Assembly: GCF_003003075.1 (NCBI RefSeq)
Contig: NZ_PVTX01000008.1
Coordinates: 62,001-126,000, forward strand
Source: Isoptericola halotolerans
GTDB lineage: Bacteria; Actinomycetota; Actinomycetes; Actinomycetales; Cellulomonadaceae
Reading direction: 5' to 3'
Length of the DNA: 64,000 nt
The notes under the pieces were generated by a model. It saw only the letters and a program-made list of their open reading frames with translations, ran no database searches and had not been told where the DNA came from. The stretch's first letter is position 1; each line of letters begins with the position of its first letter. Positions 53,466-62,272 of the stretch are shown here, piece after piece. The position numbers were made by a program, and so were the translations under genes.

Positions 53466-54601
53466 CGGGTTCCTCCCTCGTCGGTCAGCGTCATGGTCGC
53501 CGATGCCTCCTCCGTGCCGAAGTCCTCCGTGTCGGGGCCGTCGAGCAGGAGGTTCCAGACCAGTGCGCCGAGGACGAACGCCACGACGACCAGCACGATG
53601 TAGTGCAGCCAGGTGTAGGACGGCTCGGCCTCGTCCCACTCGTCGTCCTCGTCGAGCTCCGGGTCGAGGTCGACCCGGACGGGCTGCCCCTCCCCGACCA
53701 CCGAGGCGAAGGGCGAACCTGGCGCGTCCTGGCGGAGCGGTGCCGCAGGCTGACCTGACGGGGCGGGGGCCGACCCGGCGCTCGCCGAGCCCCACGGCAG
53801 AGGCGGGGCGACGGTGGTGGCGTCCGGGTCGTGGCTCGCGGGAGCCGCAGGGGTGGCGGGGCTCGCCGCACCAGGCCACGCCGGCGCGGTGCGGGCCTGC
53901 GTCGGAGCCGCCGCCGGCGGCGTGCCCGCGGGCGACGCGACGGGCGCACCCGGCGCGCCCGGGGAACCCGACGACGGGCCGAACGCCGAGCGTCGGCTGG
54001 GCGCGCCCTCGAACGGCGACGGCGCAGCCTCCGGGCCGGTGGCCGACGACGCGGACGAGGCGGACGCGCCCGCTCCTGCACCGGCGAACGGCGATCGCGG
54101 CGACTCGGTCCGCCCGGGCGCGCCACCGGCGGGAGCAGAACCGCTCTGGCTGCCGAAGGGGGTGGCCGGGCGCGGCGACGGCCGGGCCGAGGTGCGTGGG
54201 GGCCCGGTCGGCGTCGGCGGCCCGGCCGCGCCGGGCTCACCGCCAGGGCGGCGCACCGGCGTCAGACGACCCGTCTCGTCGACGCCCCGCACCCCGCCGG
54301 ACGTCGACGGCGGTCGGACCGTCGGGGAGGGAGCGGGTGCCGGGCTCGCGGCAGCGGGTTGCTGCTCCCGCAACGACCGGCGCGACGGCGGCGCGGCGGC
54401 ACTCGGTGCCGGAGCCGGCGGGGCGGGCGGCGCCGACGAGGCGCTCGGCACACCGCGCCCGAAGGCGGCCGGGCCCGCACCGGGGACCGGTGCCGACGGG
54501 CCGGGCGGTGGAGCGGCCTGCCGGGCCGCAGCCTCGGCGGCGGCCTGCTCACGTTCGCGGATCTCCCGACGTGTCAGCGGCCGGGACGTGTTGTCACTCA
54601 T
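53462..54601 (-). CDS. Pro/Ala-rich membrane protein inserted between nadD and rsfS
   Basis: 379 residues. Starts with [20 protein letters not shown], a short basic/acidic helix of a type seen at the N-termini of other actinobacterial low-complexity proteins; a variant (SRRSLREQQ) appears near residue 75. Residues 30-300 are intrinsically disordered P/A/S/G sequence. An acidic stretch ([16 protein letters not shown]) precedes one transmembrane helix (about 330-352) and a short extracytoplasmic end. No known domain. The ATG lies 8 bp inside nadD and the stop overlaps rsfS, so it is co-translated with both. Likely cytoplasmic N-terminus. Function unknown. Confidence 0.75.
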   Translation of the reverse strand: MSDNTSRPLTRREIREREQAAAEAAARQAAPPPGPSAPVPGAGPAAFGRGVPSASSAPPAPPAPAPSAAAPPSRRSLREQQPAAASPAPAPSPTVRPPSTSGGVRGVDETGRLTPVRRPGGEPGAAGPPTPTGPPRTSARPSPRPATPFGSQSGSAPAGGAPGRTESPRSPFAGAGAGASASSASSATGPEAAPSPFEGAPSRRSAFGPSSGSPGAPGAPVASPAGTPPAAAPTQARTAPAWPGAASPATPAAPASHDPDATTVAPPLPWGSASAGSAPAPSGQPAAPLRQDAPGSPFASVVGEGQPVRVDLDPELDEDDEWDEAEPSYTWLHYIVLVVVAFVLGALVWNLLLDGPDTEDFGTEEASATMTLTDEGGTR

Positions 54602-55199
54602 CGAGACCTCGATACAGACCGTGCTTGGCGATGTACTGAACGACGCCGTCCGGCACCAGGTACCAGACGGGCTGGCCCGCCTCCGCGCGCCGACGGCAGT
54701 CCGTGGACGAGATCGCCAGCGCCGGCACCTCGAGCGTCGTGACGCCCTCCGAGGGCAGGCCGTCGACCGTGAGCCGGTGGCCCGGCCGGGTGACGGCCAC
54801 GAAGTGCGCCATCTCCCACAGCGATCCCGCGTCCTTCCATGTCAGGAGCTGCTCGATCGCGTCCGCGCCCGTGATGAAGTACAGGTCGGCGTCGGGGCGA
54901 TCCTGCCGCAGGTCGCGCAGCGTGTCGACCGTGTAGGTGAGACCGGGGCGGTCGATGTCCACGCGACTGACCGTGAACCTCGGGTTGGACGCCGTGGCGA
55001 TGACCGTCATGAGGTACCGGTGCTCGGCCGGGGAGACCCGGGTGTCCTGCTTGAAGCTGGGCTTGCCCGTCGGCACGAACACGACCTCGTCGAGGTCGAG
55101 CAGCGCCGCGGCCTCGCTCGCGGCCACGAGGTGACCGTGGTGGATGGGGTCGAACGTACCGCCCATCACCCCGATCCGGGGACGACCCTGCTCACTCAC
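54594..55199 (-). CDS. nadD: Nicotinate-nucleotide adenylyltransferase
   Basis: 201 residues. NadD transfers AMP to nicotinate mononucleotide in NAD synthesis. The nucleotidyltransferase motifs [11 protein letters not shown] (14-24) and ISSTDCRRR (ISSTxxR type) are intact, with [18 protein letters not shown] and [16 protein letters not shown] between them. GTG start at 55199, 15 bp after the stop of a 50-residue membrane protein gene. The stop lies 8 bp inside the next gene. Confidence 0.96.
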   Translation of the reverse strand: MSEQGRPRIGVMGGTFDPIHHGHLVAASEAAALLDLDEVVFVPTGKPSFKQDTRVSPAEHRYLMTVIATASNPRFTVSRVDIDRPGLTYTVDTLRDLRQDRPDADLYFITGADAIEQLLTWKDAGSLWEMAHFVAVTRPGHRLTVDGLPSEGVTTLEVPALAISSTDCRRRAEAGQPVWYLVPDGVVQYIAKHGLYRGLDE

Positions 55200-55214
55200 C
55201 GGTAGGCGGTCTCG

Positions 55215-55367
55215 TCAGTGCTTGTTGCTGGCGTTGCGGAAGGCGAACGTCGCGAGCAGCGCGACGACGAATCCCCCGAAGGCGAGCACGCCCAGCATGA
55301 CGGGCGAGATCCCGGACGACGCGTGCTCGGCTGCCTCCTCGGCAACCTGGACGGCGGTGTGCAGCAC
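55215..55367 (-). CDS. 50-aa conserved-type small membrane protein
   Basis: A small gene in the gap between proA and nadD. GTG 55367 with Shine-Dalgarno GAGGAG about 6 nt upstream. The product begins MLHTAVQVAEEAAEHASSGI (an amphipathic, acidic segment), has one transmembrane helix (about 23-42, MLGVLAFGGFVVALLATFAF) and ends RNASNKH. Codon use (G/C third positions) and the good ribosome-binding site support a real gene. I know small proteins of this type next to nadD in other actinobacteria, but no function. Confidence 0.7.
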   Translation of the reverse strand: MLHTAVQVAEEAAEHASSGISPVMLGVLAFGGFVVALLATFAFRNASNKH

Positions 55368-55425
55368 GGGGGCTCCTCAAGAAGTAGTCGGGGCAAGTCG
55401 GGGCACAGTCTCTCACGACGCACGG

Positions 55426-56757
55426 TCAGGGCCGTACGTGACCGTCACCGTGCACCACCCACTTGGTCGTGGTCAGCTCCGCCAGCCCCATCGGCCCCCG
55501 GGCATGGAGCTTCTGGGTGGAGATGCCGATCTCCGCACCCATGCCGAGCTGGCTGCCGTCGGTGAACCGGGTGGACGCGTTCACCATCACCGCCGCGGAG
55601 TCCACCTCCGCCACGAACCGCTCGGACGCGGCCAGGTCGCGGGTCACGATCGCCTCGGTGTGGCCGGAGCTCCAGGTGCGGATGTGCTCGATCGCCTCGT
55701 CGAGCGAGCCGACGACCCGCACGGCGAGCTCGGCCGCGAGGTACTCGGTGGCCCAGTCCTCGTCCGTGGCGGGAGTCACCTCGACGCTCTCGGGTGCCAG
55801 CGCCCGCGTGCCCTCGTCCCCGTGCAGGACGACGCCCGCGCCACCGAGCGCGGCGAGCGCGGCCGGCAGGAACCGCTCCGCGGCGTCGGAGTGCACCAGC
55901 AGGGTCTCCGCGGCGTTGCAGACCCCTACGCGCTGGGTCTTGGCGTTCATGATGATCTCGACGGCGGTCGCCGGGTCCGCCGAGGCGTCGACGTAAACGT
56001 GCACGTTGCCCGTCCCCGTCTCGATCACCGGGACCGTCGACTGCTCCACCACGGTGCGGATCAGGTCCGCGCCGCCACGGGGGACGAGCAGGTCCACCAG
56101 ACCGCGCGCCTGCATGAGGGCGATCCCGCCAGGACGGCCGTAGGCGTCGATGGACTGCACGAGGTCGGCGGGCAGCCCACGGGCCTCGAGCGCCGCGCGC
56201 AGGACCGTCGTGATGGTCGTGTTGGACGACGCCGCAGCGCTGCCGCCGCGCAGGATGACGGCGTTGCCGGACTTGAGCGCGAGGCCGGCGGCGTCCACCG
56301 TCACGTTGGGACGTGCCTCGTAGATCATGCCGACCACGCCCATCGGGACCCGGAGCTGTCGCATCCGCAGCCCGTTCGGCAGCGTCTGGCCACGGACCAC
56401 CTCCCCGACCGGGTCGGGCAGCGCGGCGAGCTCACGCAGGGCGTCGGCGATCGCGACGACCCGGTCGCCGGTGAGCGTGAGGCGGTCGAGCAGACCGTCG
56501 CTCATGCCGTTCTCCCGCCCGCGGGCGAGGTCCTCGGCGTTCGCCGTCACGATCTCGCCGGACGCCGCCACGAGGGCGTCGGCCAGCGCGTGCAGCGTCT
56601 GGTCCTTCTCGGCACGGGTCGCGGTGGCCAGCACGCGGGACGCCTTCTGGGAGCGGCGCGCGACGTCCTGGACGGCCGCCGTCACCTCGGCGTCCGGCTG
56701 CGGCCTCCCGACGGGGCCGGGCGTCGCGGTCGCTGCGTGCTCGAACGTCGTGGTCAT
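55426..56757 (-). CDS. proA: Glutamate-5-semialdehyde dehydrogenase (gamma-glutamyl phosphate reductase)
   Basis: 443 residues; NADPH-dependent second step of proline synthesis. Typical blocks: [49 protein letters not shown] with the catalytic Cys, [25 protein letters not shown]. An N-terminal extension of about 25 residues precedes the enzyme core. ATG 56757 (MTTTFEHAA) lies 10 bp after the proB stop with GAGGG upstream. The frame is open further upstream, but that is antisense-like translation of proB. Confidence 0.96.
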   Translation of the reverse strand: MTTTFEHAATATPGPVGRPQPDAEVTAAVQDVARRSQKASRVLATATRAEKDQTLHALADALVAASGEIVTANAEDLARGRENGMSDGLLDRLTLTGDRVVAIADALRELAALPDPVGEVVRGQTLPNGLRMRQLRVPMGVVGMIYEARPNVTVDAAGLALKSGNAVILRGGSAAASSNTTITTVLRAALEARGLPADLVQSIDAYGRPGGIALMQARGLVDLLVPRGGADLIRTVVEQSTVPVIETGTGNVHVYVDASADPATAVEIIMNAKTQRVGVCNAAETLLVHSDAAERFLPAALAALGGAGVVLHGDEGTRALAPESVEVTPATDEDWATEYLAAELAVRVVGSLDEAIEHIRTWSSGHTEAIVTRDLAASERFVAEVDSAAVMVNASTRFTDGSQLGMGAEIGISTQKLHARGPMGLAELTTTKWVVHGDGHVRP

Positions 56758-56767
56758 GCCCTCGAGA

Positions 56768-57922
56768 CTACGACGCCGAGGCGGACGAGGACAGGCCGTT
56801 CCGTCCTTCGAGCACCAGGTCGTCGCGGTGGACCACCTCGCGGTCGTACCCCACGCCGAGGTCGTCCCGCAGCTCGTAGGTGGACCGGCCCAGCAGCGGC
56901 GGCAGCTCGGCGGCGTCGTAGGCCACCAGCCCGCGGGCGACCACGGAGCCGTCCGGCCCGACCAGCTCCACCGGGTCACCGGCGTCGAACTGTCCCTCGA
57001 CCCGGGTGATCCCGGCGGGGAGGAGCGACGCGCGTCCACCCAGCACCGCGCGCGTGGCGCCGTCGTCCAGGTGCAGGACCCCTGCGGCGCGTGCCGCGTG
57101 CGCGATCCACAGCCGCCGAGCCGTGGTCCGCTTGCCGCCGGCGGCGAAGAAGGTGCCGACGTCGTCGCCCGCCAGCGCCCCGGCCACGTTCGCGGCGGCG
57201 GTCAGCACCACGGGCACCCCGGCCTCCGTCGCGATGCGCACCGACTCCAGCTTGGTGACCATCCCGCCGGTGCCGACGCTGCTCCCCCGCGCCGTCACCT
57301 CGATCCCGGAGACGTCGGCGAGGTCCGCGACGTGCGAGATCCGTCGCGCGCCGGGACGGCTCGGCGGGGCGTCGTGGAGGCCGTCGACGTCGGTCAGCAG
57401 CACCATCGCGTCCGCCCGGACCAGGTGCGAGACCAGGGCGGCGAGCCGGTCGTTGTCGCCGAAGCGCAGCTCGTCGATGGTCACGGCGTCGTTCTCGTTG
57501 ACGACCGGCACGACGCCGAGGGCGAGCAGCTTCTCGAGCGAACGCTGGGCGTTCCGGTACCGCACGCGGCGCACCGTGTCCTCGGCCGTGAGCAGCGCCT
57601 GGCCCACCTGCAGGCCGTGCGCGGCGAACGCCTCGTTGTACCGGGCGACCAGCTGACCCTGCCCGAGCATCGCGCAGGCCTGCATGGTGGCCAGGTCGCG
57701 CGGCCGTGCCGCCAGGCCGGCCGGACCGATGCCCGCGGCGATGGCCCCGGAGGTCACGAGGACGACCTCCTGGCCCTGCGCGCGGCGCGCGGCCAGCACG
57801 TCCACCAGCGCCCGCAGCGCCACCACGTCGAGATGCCCGTCCGGCCGTGTCAAGGAGGACGAGCCGATCTTGACGACGAGCCGACGAGCGGCGGGCAGCG
57901 CAGCGCGGGAGGAGGCGTTCAC
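56768..57922 (-). CDS. proB: Glutamate 5-kinase
   Basis: 384 residues. Amino-acid kinase domain (about 12-260) with [47 protein letters not shown] and [16 protein letters not shown], followed by a C-terminal PUA domain ([33 protein letters not shown]). It phosphorylates glutamate in the first step of proline synthesis and is usually feedback-inhibited by proline. GTG 57922 is chosen: GATGAT ends six bases upstream, suggesting an internal leaderless promoter behind obgE, whose stop is 25 bp away. Confidence 0.96.
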   Translation of the reverse strand: MNASSRAALPAARRLVVKIGSSSLTRPDGHLDVVALRALVDVLAARRAQGQEVVLVTSGAIAAGIGPAGLAARPRDLATMQACAMLGQGQLVARYNEAFAAHGLQVGQALLTAEDTVRRVRYRNAQRSLEKLLALGVVPVVNENDAVTIDELRFGDNDRLAALVSHLVRADAMVLLTDVDGLHDAPPSRPGARRISHVADLADVSGIEVTARGSSVGTGGMVTKLESVRIATEAGVPVVLTAAANVAGALAGDDVGTFFAAGGKRTTARRLWIAHAARAAGVLHLDDGATRAVLGGRASLLPAGITRVEGQFDAGDPVELVGPDGSVVARGLVAYDAAELPPLLGRSTYELRDDLGVGYDREVVHRDDLVLEGRNGLSSSASAS

Positions 57923-57928
57923 GAGGCC

Positions 57929-57934
57929 ATCATC
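57929..57934 (-). promoter_or_regulatory. Possible -10 element of proB
   Basis: GATGAT on the minus strand, six bases before GTG 57922, in the 25-bp gap after obgE. Confidence 0.3.
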
Positions 57935-57947
57935 CCCGCAACCGGCG

Positions 57948-59471
57948 TCAGTCGTCGGCGGGGTCCGCCCAGTGACCCGCGTCGCGCTCGGTCCACAGCT
58001 CCTCGCGGGCCGCCGTCTTGGCGTCCATCCGCTCGCTGTGCTCCTGGCGCTTGCTCGCTCGGGTAGGCCGCGAGGGCTCGTCGAAGCGCAGGTCGGTCCC
58101 CCGGGCGCCGAGGAGCTCGGCACCCGTGCTCATGGTGGGCTCCCAGTCGAACACGACGGCGTCGCGCTCGGTCCCGATGCGGACCTCGTCGCCCGCCACC
58201 GCCCCGGCCTTGAGGAGCCTGTCCTCCACGCCGAGCTTGGCCAGCCGGTCCGCGAGGAACCCGACGGCCTCGTCGTTGTTGAAGTCCGTCTGCCGCACCC
58301 AGCGGTGCGGCTTGCGCCCCTCGACCAGGAAGTACACGTGGCCGGTGCTGCCGTCCGTGCGACGGGTGACGGTGAACCCGGCGTCGTTGACGGCCCTGGG
58401 CCGCAGGACCACCCGGGCCGGCTCGGGCGGGGGCGCCGCGGCGCGGGCCCGCGCGACGATCTCACCGAGCGCGAACGTCAGCGGACGCAGGCCCTCGTGC
58501 GAGGCGGTGGAGATCTCGAAGACCCGCAGCCCTCGTGCCTCCAGATCGGGCCGGACGAACTCCGCGAGCTCACGCGCCTCGGGCACGTCGATCTTGTTCA
58601 GCACGACGAGCTGGGGACGCTCGGTGAGCGGCACGCGGCCGCCCTCGATGCCCAGGTCGCCCGCGTACGCCGCGAGCTCCGCCTCGAGCAACTCCAGGTC
58701 GCTGATCGGGTCGCGGCCCGGCTCCAGCGTCGCGCAGTCGAGCACGTGGACGATCACGGCCGTCCGCTCGATGTGACGCAGGAACTCCAGACCCAGCCCC
58801 TTGCCCTCGCTGGCGCCCGGGATCAGGCCGGGCACGTCGGCGATCGTGTACCGGGTGTCGCCCGCCTGGACCACCCCGAGGTTCGGCACCAGCGTCGTGA
58901 ACGGGTAGTCGGCGATCTTCGGCCGGGCCGCCGAGACCGCGGCGATCAGGGAGGACTTGCCGGCGCTCGGGAAACCGACCAGCGCGACGTCGGCGATCGA
59001 CTTGAGCTCGAGGACGACCTCGCGCTCCTCTCCCGGCTCGCCGAGGAGCGCGAAGCCGGGCGCCTTGCGCTTGGGCGACGCGAGAGCGCGGTTGCCCAGC
59101 CCGCCACGGCCACCCTCGGCGATGACGAACTCGGTGCCGTCGCCCACGAGGTCGGCCAGCACGTTGCCGTCACGGTCCTTGACGACCGTACCGTCGGGGA
59201 CCCGGAGGATCAGGTCCTCGCCCTTGGCCCCGTCCCGGTCGTCGCCCATGCCCTGGCCACCCTTGGGAGCCCGGCGGTGCGGCGAGTGGTGGTACTCGAG
59301 CAGCGTGGTCGTCTGGGCGTCCACGACGAGCCGGACGCTGCCGCCGTCGCCACCGTTGCCGCCGTCCGGGCCGCCGAGCGGCTTGAACTTCTCGCGGTGC
59401 ACGGACGCGACCCCGTGCCCGCCGTCACCGCCGGCGGCGTGCAGCACCACTCGATCGACGAAGCTGGCCAT
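57948..59471 (-). CDS. obgE: GTPase Obg/CgtA
   Basis: 507 residues in three domains: the glycine-rich Obg fold (1-160, with [14 protein letters not shown] and [16 protein letters not shown]), the G domain (P-loop [11 protein letters not shown], switch TTLVPN, DVPG, NKID) and the C-terminal OCT domain ([34 protein letters not shown]), plus a basic tail. It is essential in most bacteria for 50S assembly and the stringent response. ATG 59471 has a clear Shine-Dalgarno (AGAGGAT). It follows rpmA, but a strong hairpin in the 117-bp gap probably reduces read-through. Confidence 0.97.
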   Translation of the reverse strand: MASFVDRVVLHAAGGDGGHGVASVHREKFKPLGGPDGGNGGDGGSVRLVVDAQTTTLLEYHHSPHRRAPKGGQGMGDDRDGAKGEDLILRVPDGTVVKDRDGNVLADLVGDGTEFVIAEGGRGGLGNRALASPKRKAPGFALLGEPGEEREVVLELKSIADVALVGFPSAGKSSLIAAVSAARPKIADYPFTTLVPNLGVVQAGDTRYTIADVPGLIPGASEGKGLGLEFLRHIERTAVIVHVLDCATLEPGRDPISDLELLEAELAAYAGDLGIEGGRVPLTERPQLVVLNKIDVPEARELAEFVRPDLEARGLRVFEISTASHEGLRPLTFALGEIVARARAAAPPPEPARVVLRPRAVNDAGFTVTRRTDGSTGHVYFLVEGRKPHRWVRQTDFNNDEAVGFLADRLAKLGVEDRLLKAGAVAGDEVRIGTERDAVVFDWEPTMSTGAELLGARGTDLRFDEPSRPTRASKRQEHSERMDAKTAAREELWTERDAGHWADPADD

Positions 59472-59506
59472 GGGTAGATCCTCTCAGGACGGCGGGCGGA
59501 GAACAG

Positions 59507-59542
59507 CACGAGGGGCGCACCCGAGATGGTGCGCCCCTCGTG
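59507..59542 (-). terminator. Hairpin between rpmA and obgE (attenuator or terminator)
   Basis: Perfect 15-bp stem (CACGAGGGGCGCACC / GGTGCGCCCCTCGTG) with a 6-nt loop, downstream of the rpmA stop and 36 bp upstream of the obgE start. Confidence 0.75.
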
Positions 59543-59588
59543 GGAAGTGCGGCAGCGGTTCGCTGCGCGACGGCTCAGATCCGGTGGA

Positions 59589-59849
59589 TCAGGCCTGCGC
59601 GGCCGCGACGATGTCGACGACCTTGCGGCCACGGCGGGTCGCGAAGGCGACCTCGCCGGCGGCCAGGGCGAACAGCGTGTCGTCGCCACCGCGACCGACG
59701 TTCTCGCCCGGGTGGAAGTGGGTGCCACGCTGGCGGACGATGATCTCGCCGGCGTTGACGGCCTGGCCGCCGTAGCGCTTCACGCCGAGCGACTTCGCGT
59801 TCGAGTCACGACCGTTGCGCGAGGAGCTCGCGCCCTTCTTGTGTGCCAT
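59589..59849 (-). CDS. rpmA: 50S ribosomal protein L27
   Basis: 86 residues; [19 protein letters not shown] is the universal L27 start, followed by [20 protein letters not shown]. The N-terminal tail reaches the peptidyl transferase centre. No Firmicute-type leader peptide is present. It follows rplU by 72 bp; that gap holds an 11-bp direct repeat. A poly-pyrimidine-rich ribosome-binding region lies directly upstream on the minus strand. Confidence 0.98.
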   Translation of the reverse strand: MAHKKGASSSRNGRDSNAKSLGVKRYGGQAVNAGEIIVRQRGTHFHPGENVGRGGDDTLFALAAGEVAFATRRGRKVVDIVAAAQA

Positions 59850-59868
59850 GTCAGGCCTGCTTTCTGGG

Positions 59869-59890
59869 AGTACGAAGAGAGTACGAAGAG
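59869..59890. repeat. 11-bp direct repeat in the rplU-rpmA gap
   Basis: AGTACGAAGAG occurs twice without a spacer (59869-59879, 59880-59890). Its role, if any, is unknown. Confidence 0.6.
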
Positions 59891-59921
59891 GGTGGGACCG
59901 GGAGGCCGGGGCCGCCGGGCG

Positions 59922-60230
59922 TCACTTGATGCCGGTGACCTTCAGGCGGGTCAGCTGCTGACGGTGACCCTGGCGCTTCTTGTAACCGGTCTTGTTCTTG
60001 TACTTCTGGATCGAGATCTTCGGGCCCTTGGCGTCCCGCACGACCTCGGCGGTGACCTTGACCTTCGCGAGCTTCTCGGCGTCGGAGGTCACCTTCTCCC
60101 CGTCCACGAGCAGGATCGCGGGCAGCTCGACGGTGTCGCCGGCCGCGCTCTGGATGCGGTCCATGACGACGATGTCGCCCACGGACACCTTTTCCTGACG
60201 GCCACCGGCCTTGACGATCGCGTACACCAT
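59922..60230 (-). CDS. rplU: 50S ribosomal protein L21
   Basis: 102 residues. [59 protein letters not shown] and [13 protein letters not shown] are standard L21. The ATG at 60230 matches the universal L21 start; an in-frame ATG at 60242 (MSIS extension) lies only 3 nt after AGGAG and is less likely as protein start, but the spacing to 60230 is long (about 13 nt), so it cannot be excluded. First gene of the rplU-rpmA-obgE unit. Confidence 0.96.
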   Translation of the reverse strand: MVYAIVKAGGRQEKVSVGDIVVMDRIQSAAGDTVELPAILLVDGEKVTSDAEKLAKVKVTAEVVRDAKGPKISIQKYKNKTGYKKRQGHRQQLTRLKVTGIK

Positions 60231-60366
60231 GCTGATGCTCATCTCTCCTGGTCTTGGCGTGCTCGCCCGACGTCGGTCACCGGCTTGATCTGGGACTCGG
60301 GCCGCCGCGGCGGTCGAGTGCGGTGCGCCGAGGGCACACGGGACAGGCACGCTGAGGGCGCGCCGA
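60231..60366 (-). other. Long 5' leader of rplU mRNA (predicted)
   Basis: Between the predicted start of transcription (about 60366) and the rplU ATG lie about 136 nt that carry no gene. This is unusual in a region where most transcripts look leaderless. G/C-rich segments could fold, so it may be an autoregulatory L21-type leader. Confidence 0.35.
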
Positions 60367-60372
60367 CGCACT

Positions 60373-60402
60373 ACTGTACGCGACGCCGCCAGCCGCGATC
60401 AA
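60373..60402 (-). promoter_or_regulatory. rplU-rpmA promoter
   Basis: Minus strand TTGATC (60397-60402), 18-bp spacer, TACAGT (60373-60378). It is the best full -35/-10 pair in the 334-bp gap between rplU and the divergent methyltransferase gene. Confidence 0.6.
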
Positions 60403-60476
60403 CTGCCACGGCCGCCCGCGGGCGTGACCTCAGGCACGTCGCGGCCGGGACCGGCGCCCGACAGGGCGCACTCGCT

Positions 60477-60547
60477 GGGCCCGCTCGCAAGGGGCCCGCT
60501 CGCAAGGGGCCCGCTCGCAACGGGCCCGCTCGCGACGGGCCCGCCTC
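60477..60547. repeat. Tandem repeat, 15-bp unit, about 4.7 copies
   Basis: GGGCCCGCTCGCAAG at 60477-60491 and 60492-60506 (identical), then two copies with base changes at the end (AAC, GAC) and a partial fifth. It lies immediately upstream of the -10 of the methyltransferase gene. Each unit contains the palindrome GGGCCC. Confidence 0.9.
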
Positions 60548-60552
60548 CGGCC

Positions 60553-60558
60553 GATCAT
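60553..60558 (+). promoter_or_regulatory. -10-like element of the methyltransferase gene
   Basis: GATCAT, six bases before GTG 60565, directly after the tandem repeat. Confidence 0.35.
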
Positions 60559-60564
60559 GGCACG

Positions 60565-61179
60565 GTGAGGTCATCACCTCCGCCGGCCGGCAGCCCACCC
60601 ACCGACGACGGCGCCGACGCCGTCGCGGGGGTGATGCATGCCGTCGACCGGCGCGACTTCCTCCCCCGGACCCAGCGTGCCGCCGCCTCCCAGGACCGCC
60701 CCTTGCCCATCGGGCACGAGCAGACGTGTTCGCAGCCGTCGACGGTCGCCGCCATGCTGTCGCTCCTGCGCGTCCCGTGGGGCGGCTCCGTCCTCGACGT
60801 GGGCTCCGGGTCGGGATGGACGACGGCGCTGCTCGCGCACCTGGTCGGCCCCGGCGGCGAGGTGCTCGGCGTGGAGCTCGTCCCCGACATCGCGGCCTGG
60901 GGCGCCGCGAACCTGGCTCGGCAGGAGATGCCGTGGGCCACGATCGTGCCGGCGACGAGTGGCACGCTCGGTTCGCCCCGCGAGGGCGGGTGGCAGCGGA
61001 TCCTCGTCTCGGCGTCCCCCGCCGAGCTGCCCGGCGAGCTGGTGGACCAGCTCGCCCCCGGCGGTCGGATGGTCATCCCCGTCCGCCACGCGATGCTGCT
61101 GGTCGAGCGGTCCGACGACGGCACGGTGCGCACCACCGAGCACGGGACCTACAGCTTCGTCCCGCTCGTCCAGGACTGA
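60565..61179 (+). CDS. Protein-L-isoaspartate O-methyltransferase family protein
   Basis: 204 residues from GTG 60565. PIGHEQTCSQPSTVAAML matches the PCMT substrate/SAM region (IGxxQTxSQPxxVA), VLDVGSGSGWTTALLAHLVG is SAM motif I, and VELVPDIAAWG motif post-I. PCMT repairs isoaspartyl residues in aged proteins. The reading frame stays open through the upstream tandem repeat (giving GPLAR repeats); I exclude that part because a -10-like hexamer lies between the repeat and the GTG, and homology begins only after it. The C-terminus (VRHAMLLVERSDDG) is short, typical for the bacterial enzyme. It converges on the secreted-protein gene with a 12-bp gap. Confidence 0.82.
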   Translation: MRSSPPPAGSPPTDDGADAVAGVMHAVDRRDFLPRTQRAAASQDRPLPIGHEQTCSQPSTVAAMLSLLRVPWGGSVLDVGSGSGWTTALLAHLVGPGGEVLGVELVPDIAAWGAANLARQEMPWATIVPATSGTLGSPREGGWQRILVSASPAELPGELVDQLAPGGRMVIPVRHAMLLVERSDDGTVRTTEHGTYSFVPLVQD

Positions 61180-61191
61180 GCCGACTGGTCG

Positions 61192-62037
61192 TCACTTCAC
61201 CTTGACGATGTCCGCCGCCCGGTCCGACGTCAGCGTCGACGTTCCGGTGTACTTCACGATCCACTTGCCGGACTTCGACTGCTTGAACTTCTTGGAGAAG
61301 GCCCCCTTCGACGTCACCGTCGCCGTCCCCTTGTACACCGCGCCGCGAGAGCCGGCCGGATCGAAGTAGATCTTGACCTTCTTGCCCTCAAGCGGGCGGG
61401 TGGCACCATCACCGTAGTGATAAGCAGGGTTCCAGAACTTCAGCGTCCCCTTGACCGTGACGTACCGCCCTTGGCGGACCGGCTCGGGCGAGACGTTCAC
61501 ACCGAGGTACGTCGCCCGCTTGAAGTAGAAGGTGTCGGAGTAGTGCGCGTCCGGGAGCTGGCAGTAGTGCTCCCAGTCCCATCCGTCCTCGTCCACGCCG
61601 AAGACCTCGAAGTCCCGGTCGACGGTCGCCACGGCCTTGTACCGACCGAACTGCTCCCAGTCGTACCAACGGCTCGAAGTCACCGCGCCGGACGCAGCGG
61701 CCTTGCTCGGGTAGAGATACGCCCCGCCGCCCACGTAGTTCCCGTACCGGTCGTGGTAGGCGACGTCATAGGTCCAGTCGAAGCCACCCCAGCCCGTGTA
61801 TTCCTCACCGTACTGGGGAAAGCTCTGCGCATCGAAGCAGGCACGGATCTGCGCACTCGTCGGCTTCTTCACCGAGTACGAGATCTTGACAGTCTTGTTG
61901 TGCTGACCCTTGTACAGCACGACGTCGGGATGATTCACTTCGCCACCCGATCCGCTCGAGGCGGCGGCTGCGGGAGCCACTGCCGCACCGACGCCGAGAG
62001 CGGCTCCGACGAGCACCGCGATGACCTTTCGCCTCAT
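61192..62037 (-). CDS. Secreted protein of unknown function
   Basis: 281 residues. Signal peptide (1-26, ending APAAAA). The mature protein is rich in aromatic residues (Y, W, F), with EEYTGWGGFDWTYDVAYHDR, a pair of Cys (ACFDAQ and HYCQLP) and a C-terminal Ig-like domain (GRYVTVKGTLKFW, KKVKIYFDPAGS, GKWIVKYTGTST) of the kind found in exported actinobacterial proteins. Base composition is visibly less GC-rich than neighbouring genes and lysine codons are frequent, which may indicate a different origin or selection for a basic, Tyr-rich surface. ATG with GAGGGA upstream; TAATCT (62082-62087, minus) is a possible -10. Confidence 0.7.
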   Translation of the reverse strand: MRRKVIAVLVGAALGVGAAVAPAAAASSGSGGEVNHPDVVLYKGQHNKTVKISYSVKKPTSAQIRACFDAQSFPQYGEEYTGWGGFDWTYDVAYHDRYGNYVGGGAYLYPSKAAASGAVTSSRWYDWEQFGRYKAVATVDRDFEVFGVDEDGWDWEHYCQLPDAHYSDTFYFKRATYLGVNVSPEPVRQGRYVTVKGTLKFWNPAYHYGDGATRPLEGKKVKIYFDPAGSRGAVYKGTATVTSKGAFSKKFKQSKSGKWIVKYTGTSTLTSDRAADIVKVK

Positions 62038-62179
62038 GTCGTCCCTCGTTCTTCAGCGGGCCGCCCGGACCGGGCTCGCTCAGATTAGTCCGGACTCCGC
62101 GGTTTCGACTCGGCTGCGGGCGGGTGATCTTCCGGTCGGACCTGCGCGAGACCTTCACGTCGGGGCCCGTGCCCCGAAA

Positions 62180-62195
62180 CCTACGGTCCCGTAGG
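62180..62195. promoter_or_regulatory. Palindromic operator before the fatty-acid desaturase gene
   Basis: CCTACGG-TC-CCGTAGG, perfect 7-bp arms with a 2-nt centre. Its right arm overlaps TAGGCT (62192-62197), a likely -10; the distance to the ATG is about 75 bp. It resembles sites used by TetR-type regulators of lipid genes. Confidence 0.7.
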
Positions 62196-62272
62196 CTCGG
62201 GCCATCTGCACGACCGGGCACCTGCCCACCACCTCGGCTGGGAAGCCGACACCGACCCTCTGCGAGGCATGC

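Noticed and set aside
60477-60547. CRISPR-like array
   Set aside because: The units are adjacent 15-bp repeats with no spacers and no cas genes nearby.
60424-60564. N-terminal extension of the PCMT-like protein through the tandem repeat
   Set aside because: The extension encodes GPLAR repeats without homology, and a -10-like hexamer lies between it and the GTG at 60565.
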